Positions 62,219 through 64,000 of a stretch of DNA of 64,000 nucleotides are shown one piece after another. The notes beneath the pieces were generated by a model. It was not told the DNA's origin. It did no database searches and saw nothing but the letters and a program-made list of their open reading frames with translations. Positions within the stretch are counted from its first letter, which is position 1, and every line of letters starts with the position of its first letter. The position numbers and the translations under genes are program-made. The DNA comes from Spirochaetaceae bacterium (GTDB lineage Bacteria > Spirochaetota > Spirochaetia > Treponematales > Treponemataceae), in the NCBI GenBank assembly GCA_017623685.1, contig JAGAOP010000040.1:1-64000 (forward strand), in the 5' to 3' direction.

Positions 62219-63951
62219 TATTTTACCCTCCAACTGATGCTAACTGTTTTCTTTTTGAATACATCAGTTCCTACGTCAAACATAAGGCGAGAAACAATTA
62301 GGGCTGTAAATACAGAAGATACAACACCGATAGCCAAGCTAACTGCAAATCCCTGAATTGGACCTGAACCTAATTGTGATAAGAACAATGCAGCAATAAA
62401 GGTTGTGATATTAGAGTCCATAATTGCCCAGAAAGCATTTTTGAATCCAGCTTCTACAGCAGAAGCACGTCCCTTGCCTAAGCGTAGTTCTTCTTTAATT
62501 CTTTCAAAAATAATTACGTTAGCATCTACTGCCATACCAATCGTAAGAATCATACCTGCAATACTTGGTAGCGTAAGTGTTAGGTTAAATGCAGACAAAA
62601 TACTAAACATAATGTAAAGGTTTAGTATTTGTGCAACAACAGCATTTATACCTGCTCCCTTATACCAAAGAAGCATAAATACCATAACAGCCAATAAACC
62701 AAATACTAAAGCTCTTATACCCTGTTGAATAGCTTGGTCACCCATAGAAGCCCCAACAACTTGTTGGCTTTCCACAGAAAGAGGAACAGATAACCATGCA
62801 GTTTGAAGTACTTTCTGAATGTTCTGAGCTTCATCCATGCTAAAGCCTGAAATTGCAACATTTCCTTGGGTAATAGGTTCTGAAATATTAGCGTAGGATT
62901 TGATTTTATCATCGGAAACAATAGCCATTGGTTCGTTTACATGGTTTGTAGTAAAAGTACCGAATATTTCTGCACCTTCGCTATCTAAAGTAAATGCAAC
63001 CTGTGGACGACCATTTCTGTCGGCGGAAATATTTGCTGATTTAATATATTTACCGTCAAGAGCAATTTCTTTTTTTACTACAAGGTAACCAACTCTTTCG
63101 TCTAGACCGTATTCATCTTTTTGGTAAAGACCCATAACTTCGCAGTCTTCAGGAATGATTTCTGGATGTAATAATTCACCAGCGGCATTAAAAGTGTTGG
63201 CAGGGTTTCTGTAGTAGAACTCTTGAAAAATATTTGTTGCTTCGCTATCAACAAGTCGGAAATTCAATATTCCTTTACCCATAATAATTGAGTTAATTCT
63301 ATCTGTTTCCGCTGCTCCTGGCATTTCGATATAGATTCTATCTTCACCTTGTTTACGAATAACAGGTTCTGTTAGACCAAAGCGGTCAATTCGGCTTGTT
63401 AAAGTTTCGATTGCTTGGTTCATTGCTTCTTCTTTGAAAAGAACTGGGTCGGCAACTGTGTCGCCTGCAGAAGCTAATGCTGCATCTAAATCAGCTTTAA
63501 CAATTACACTCATACCGCCAGAAAGGTCAAGTCCTAATTTTACTGAATTATTGTAGTAATCCTTTGCCTTTAGAATTTTGCTACGATAATTATCTTCAAT
63601 AGCGGCCATAAGTTCCATTTCGTTAGAAAATGAATCAACTGTTGTTTTTATAGTTAGTTCTTCAGGAGCTTTTTTACCTGCTTCTTTGTAATTCTTTTTA
63701 GCTACTTTTTCTAGCCAAATGAATTTTTCAGGTAAATTCCCGTCAGGTGTACTAAAATACAATGATTTTAATTCATTTACATCTGTGGAAGACATTACAT
63801 TGGAATAATCTTTAATTTTTTCCAAAGAACCAAGGGCTAAAGCTTGAACTTCTTTTGGTGTTCGTAAATACCAGTTTACAGAAGGCCAAAGAAAGACAAA
63901 ACATAAAGCCAGAGTTGCAAGGATTAACAGAAAACGACTGCGTTTTTTCAT
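62218..63951 (-). CDS. secD: Protein translocase subunit SecD
   Basis: A 577-aa membrane protein with an N-terminal helix (about 6-26), a long periplasmic P1 region (about 130-400, LGLDLSGGMSVIVKAD at its start) and five further helices with GMAVDANVIIFERIKEEL and AFWAIMDSNITTFIAALFL. GGAG precedes the ATG. Upstream, the last bases of the window (GACGCTGAATAA on the minus strand) fit the end of an acidic-tailed gene, possibly yajC. Confidence 0.96.
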   Translation of the reverse strand: MKKRSRFLLILATLALCFVFLWPSVNWYLRTPKEVQALALGSLEKIKDYSNVMSSTDVNELKSLYFSTPDGNLPEKFIWLEKVAKKNYKEAGKKAPEELTIKTTVDSFSNEMELMAAIEDNYRSKILKAKDYYNNSVKLGLDLSGGMSVIVKADLDAALASAGDTVADPVLFKEEAMNQAIETLTSRIDRFGLTEPVIRKQGEDRIYIEMPGAAETDRINSIIMGKGILNFRLVDSEATNIFQEFYYRNPANTFNAAGELLHPEIIPEDCEVMGLYQKDEYGLDERVGYLVVKKEIALDGKYIKSANISADRNGRPQVAFTLDSEGAEIFGTFTTNHVNEPMAIVSDDKIKSYANISEPITQGNVAISGFSMDEAQNIQKVLQTAWLSVPLSVESQQVVGASMGDQAIQQGIRALVFGLLAVMVFMLLWYKGAGINAVVAQILNLYIMFSILSAFNLTLTLPSIAGMILTIGMAVDANVIIFERIKEELRLGKGRASAVEAGFKNAFWAIMDSNITTFIAALFLSQLGSGPIQGFAVSLAIGVVSSVFTALIVSRLMFDVGTDVFKKKTVSISWRVK

Positions 63952-64000
63952 GTAAGTTTTCTCCAGTGTTTATTTTGTTTTACTTATTTTATTCAGCGTC

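Noticed and set aside
63989-64000. Possible C-terminal end of yajC upstream of secD
   Set aside because: Only three codons and a stop are visible, too little to call a gene.

Overview
The window looks like chromosomal DNA of an AT-rich anaerobic spirochaete, most likely a Treponema. This is an inference from gene content: an Rnf complex in the order C-D-G-E-A-B, a nine-gene V-type ATPase operon, a 1491-residue acyl-CoA-dehydratase-activase-type fusion, many exported spirochaete-style hypotheticals, and a tmRNA whose tag ends in ALAA. No phage, insertion sequence, CRISPR array, rRNA or tRNA was seen. Almost everything is vertical-looking core genome, tightly packed on both strands.

Layout. 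1-436: a 144-bp tandem repeat full of inverted repeats, leading into a 54-aa FeoB-associated-type Cys-rich membrane protein. 0.6-2.8 kb: arfB-like release factor, folE2 and folD. 2.9-9.9 kb (+): two exported proteins, a RarA ATPase with a long extra C-terminal domain, a small alarmone synthetase, and an ECF transporter module with both ATPases and EcfT fused. 9.9-15.2 kb: thrS (-), clpP, an acetyltransferase, a DbpA-type RNA-binding protein and a metallo-beta-lactamase-fold hydrolase. 15.2-22.4 kb (-): Na/Pi cotransporter and the Rnf operon. 22.5-23.0 kb: ssrA (tmRNA). 23-31.8 kb: uvrC (-), a LamG/FN3 exported protein and a TPR protein (+), an M24 peptidase and murJ (-). 31.9-41.3 kb (+): class III nucleotide cyclase, a membrane coiled-coil protein, the giant activase and an exported protein. 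41.3-52.3 kb (-): V-type ATPase H-C-I-K-F-E-A-B-D, then a universal stress protein, a flavodoxin-like protein, a DnaJ-domain protein and map. 52.4-54.2 kb (-): PTS EIIA-like protein, secG, tpiA. 54.4-57.0 kb (+): a [FeFe]-hydrogenase-like sensor fused to GGDEF and EAL domains. 57-64 kb (-): two pseudouridine synthases, citrate synthase, ispH, secF and secD.

How the genes fit together. Rnf (ferredoxin:NAD+ oxidoreductase coupled to ion export), the V-type ATPase and the Na/Pi cotransporter suggest an ion-gradient economy in a fermenting anaerobe. Protein export and quality control (SecD/F/G, ClpP, tmRNA, ArfB) and signalling (small alarmone synthetase, nucleotide cyclase, c-di-GMP phosphodiesterase) are well represented.

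The most striking item is the hydrogenase/c-di-GMP fusion at 54411-57020. It keeps four candidate H-cluster cysteines, lacks the usual proton-relay cysteine, and joins a degenerate GGDEF to an intact-looking EAL domain. Its strong promoter carries a perfect 18-bp palindrome between -35 and -10. Together these read as a redox or H2 sensor controlling c-di-GMP turnover, itself under a dedicated repressor; the role is inference. A second pattern is a set of seven genes (ecf fusion, GNAT, nptA, rnfC, murJ, rluA-type, ispH) that lack a usable Shine-Dalgarno and have a -10-like hexamer ending 5-7 nt before the start codon, which suggests leaderless mRNAs. RnfG is also unusual in having two complete FMN-binding domains.
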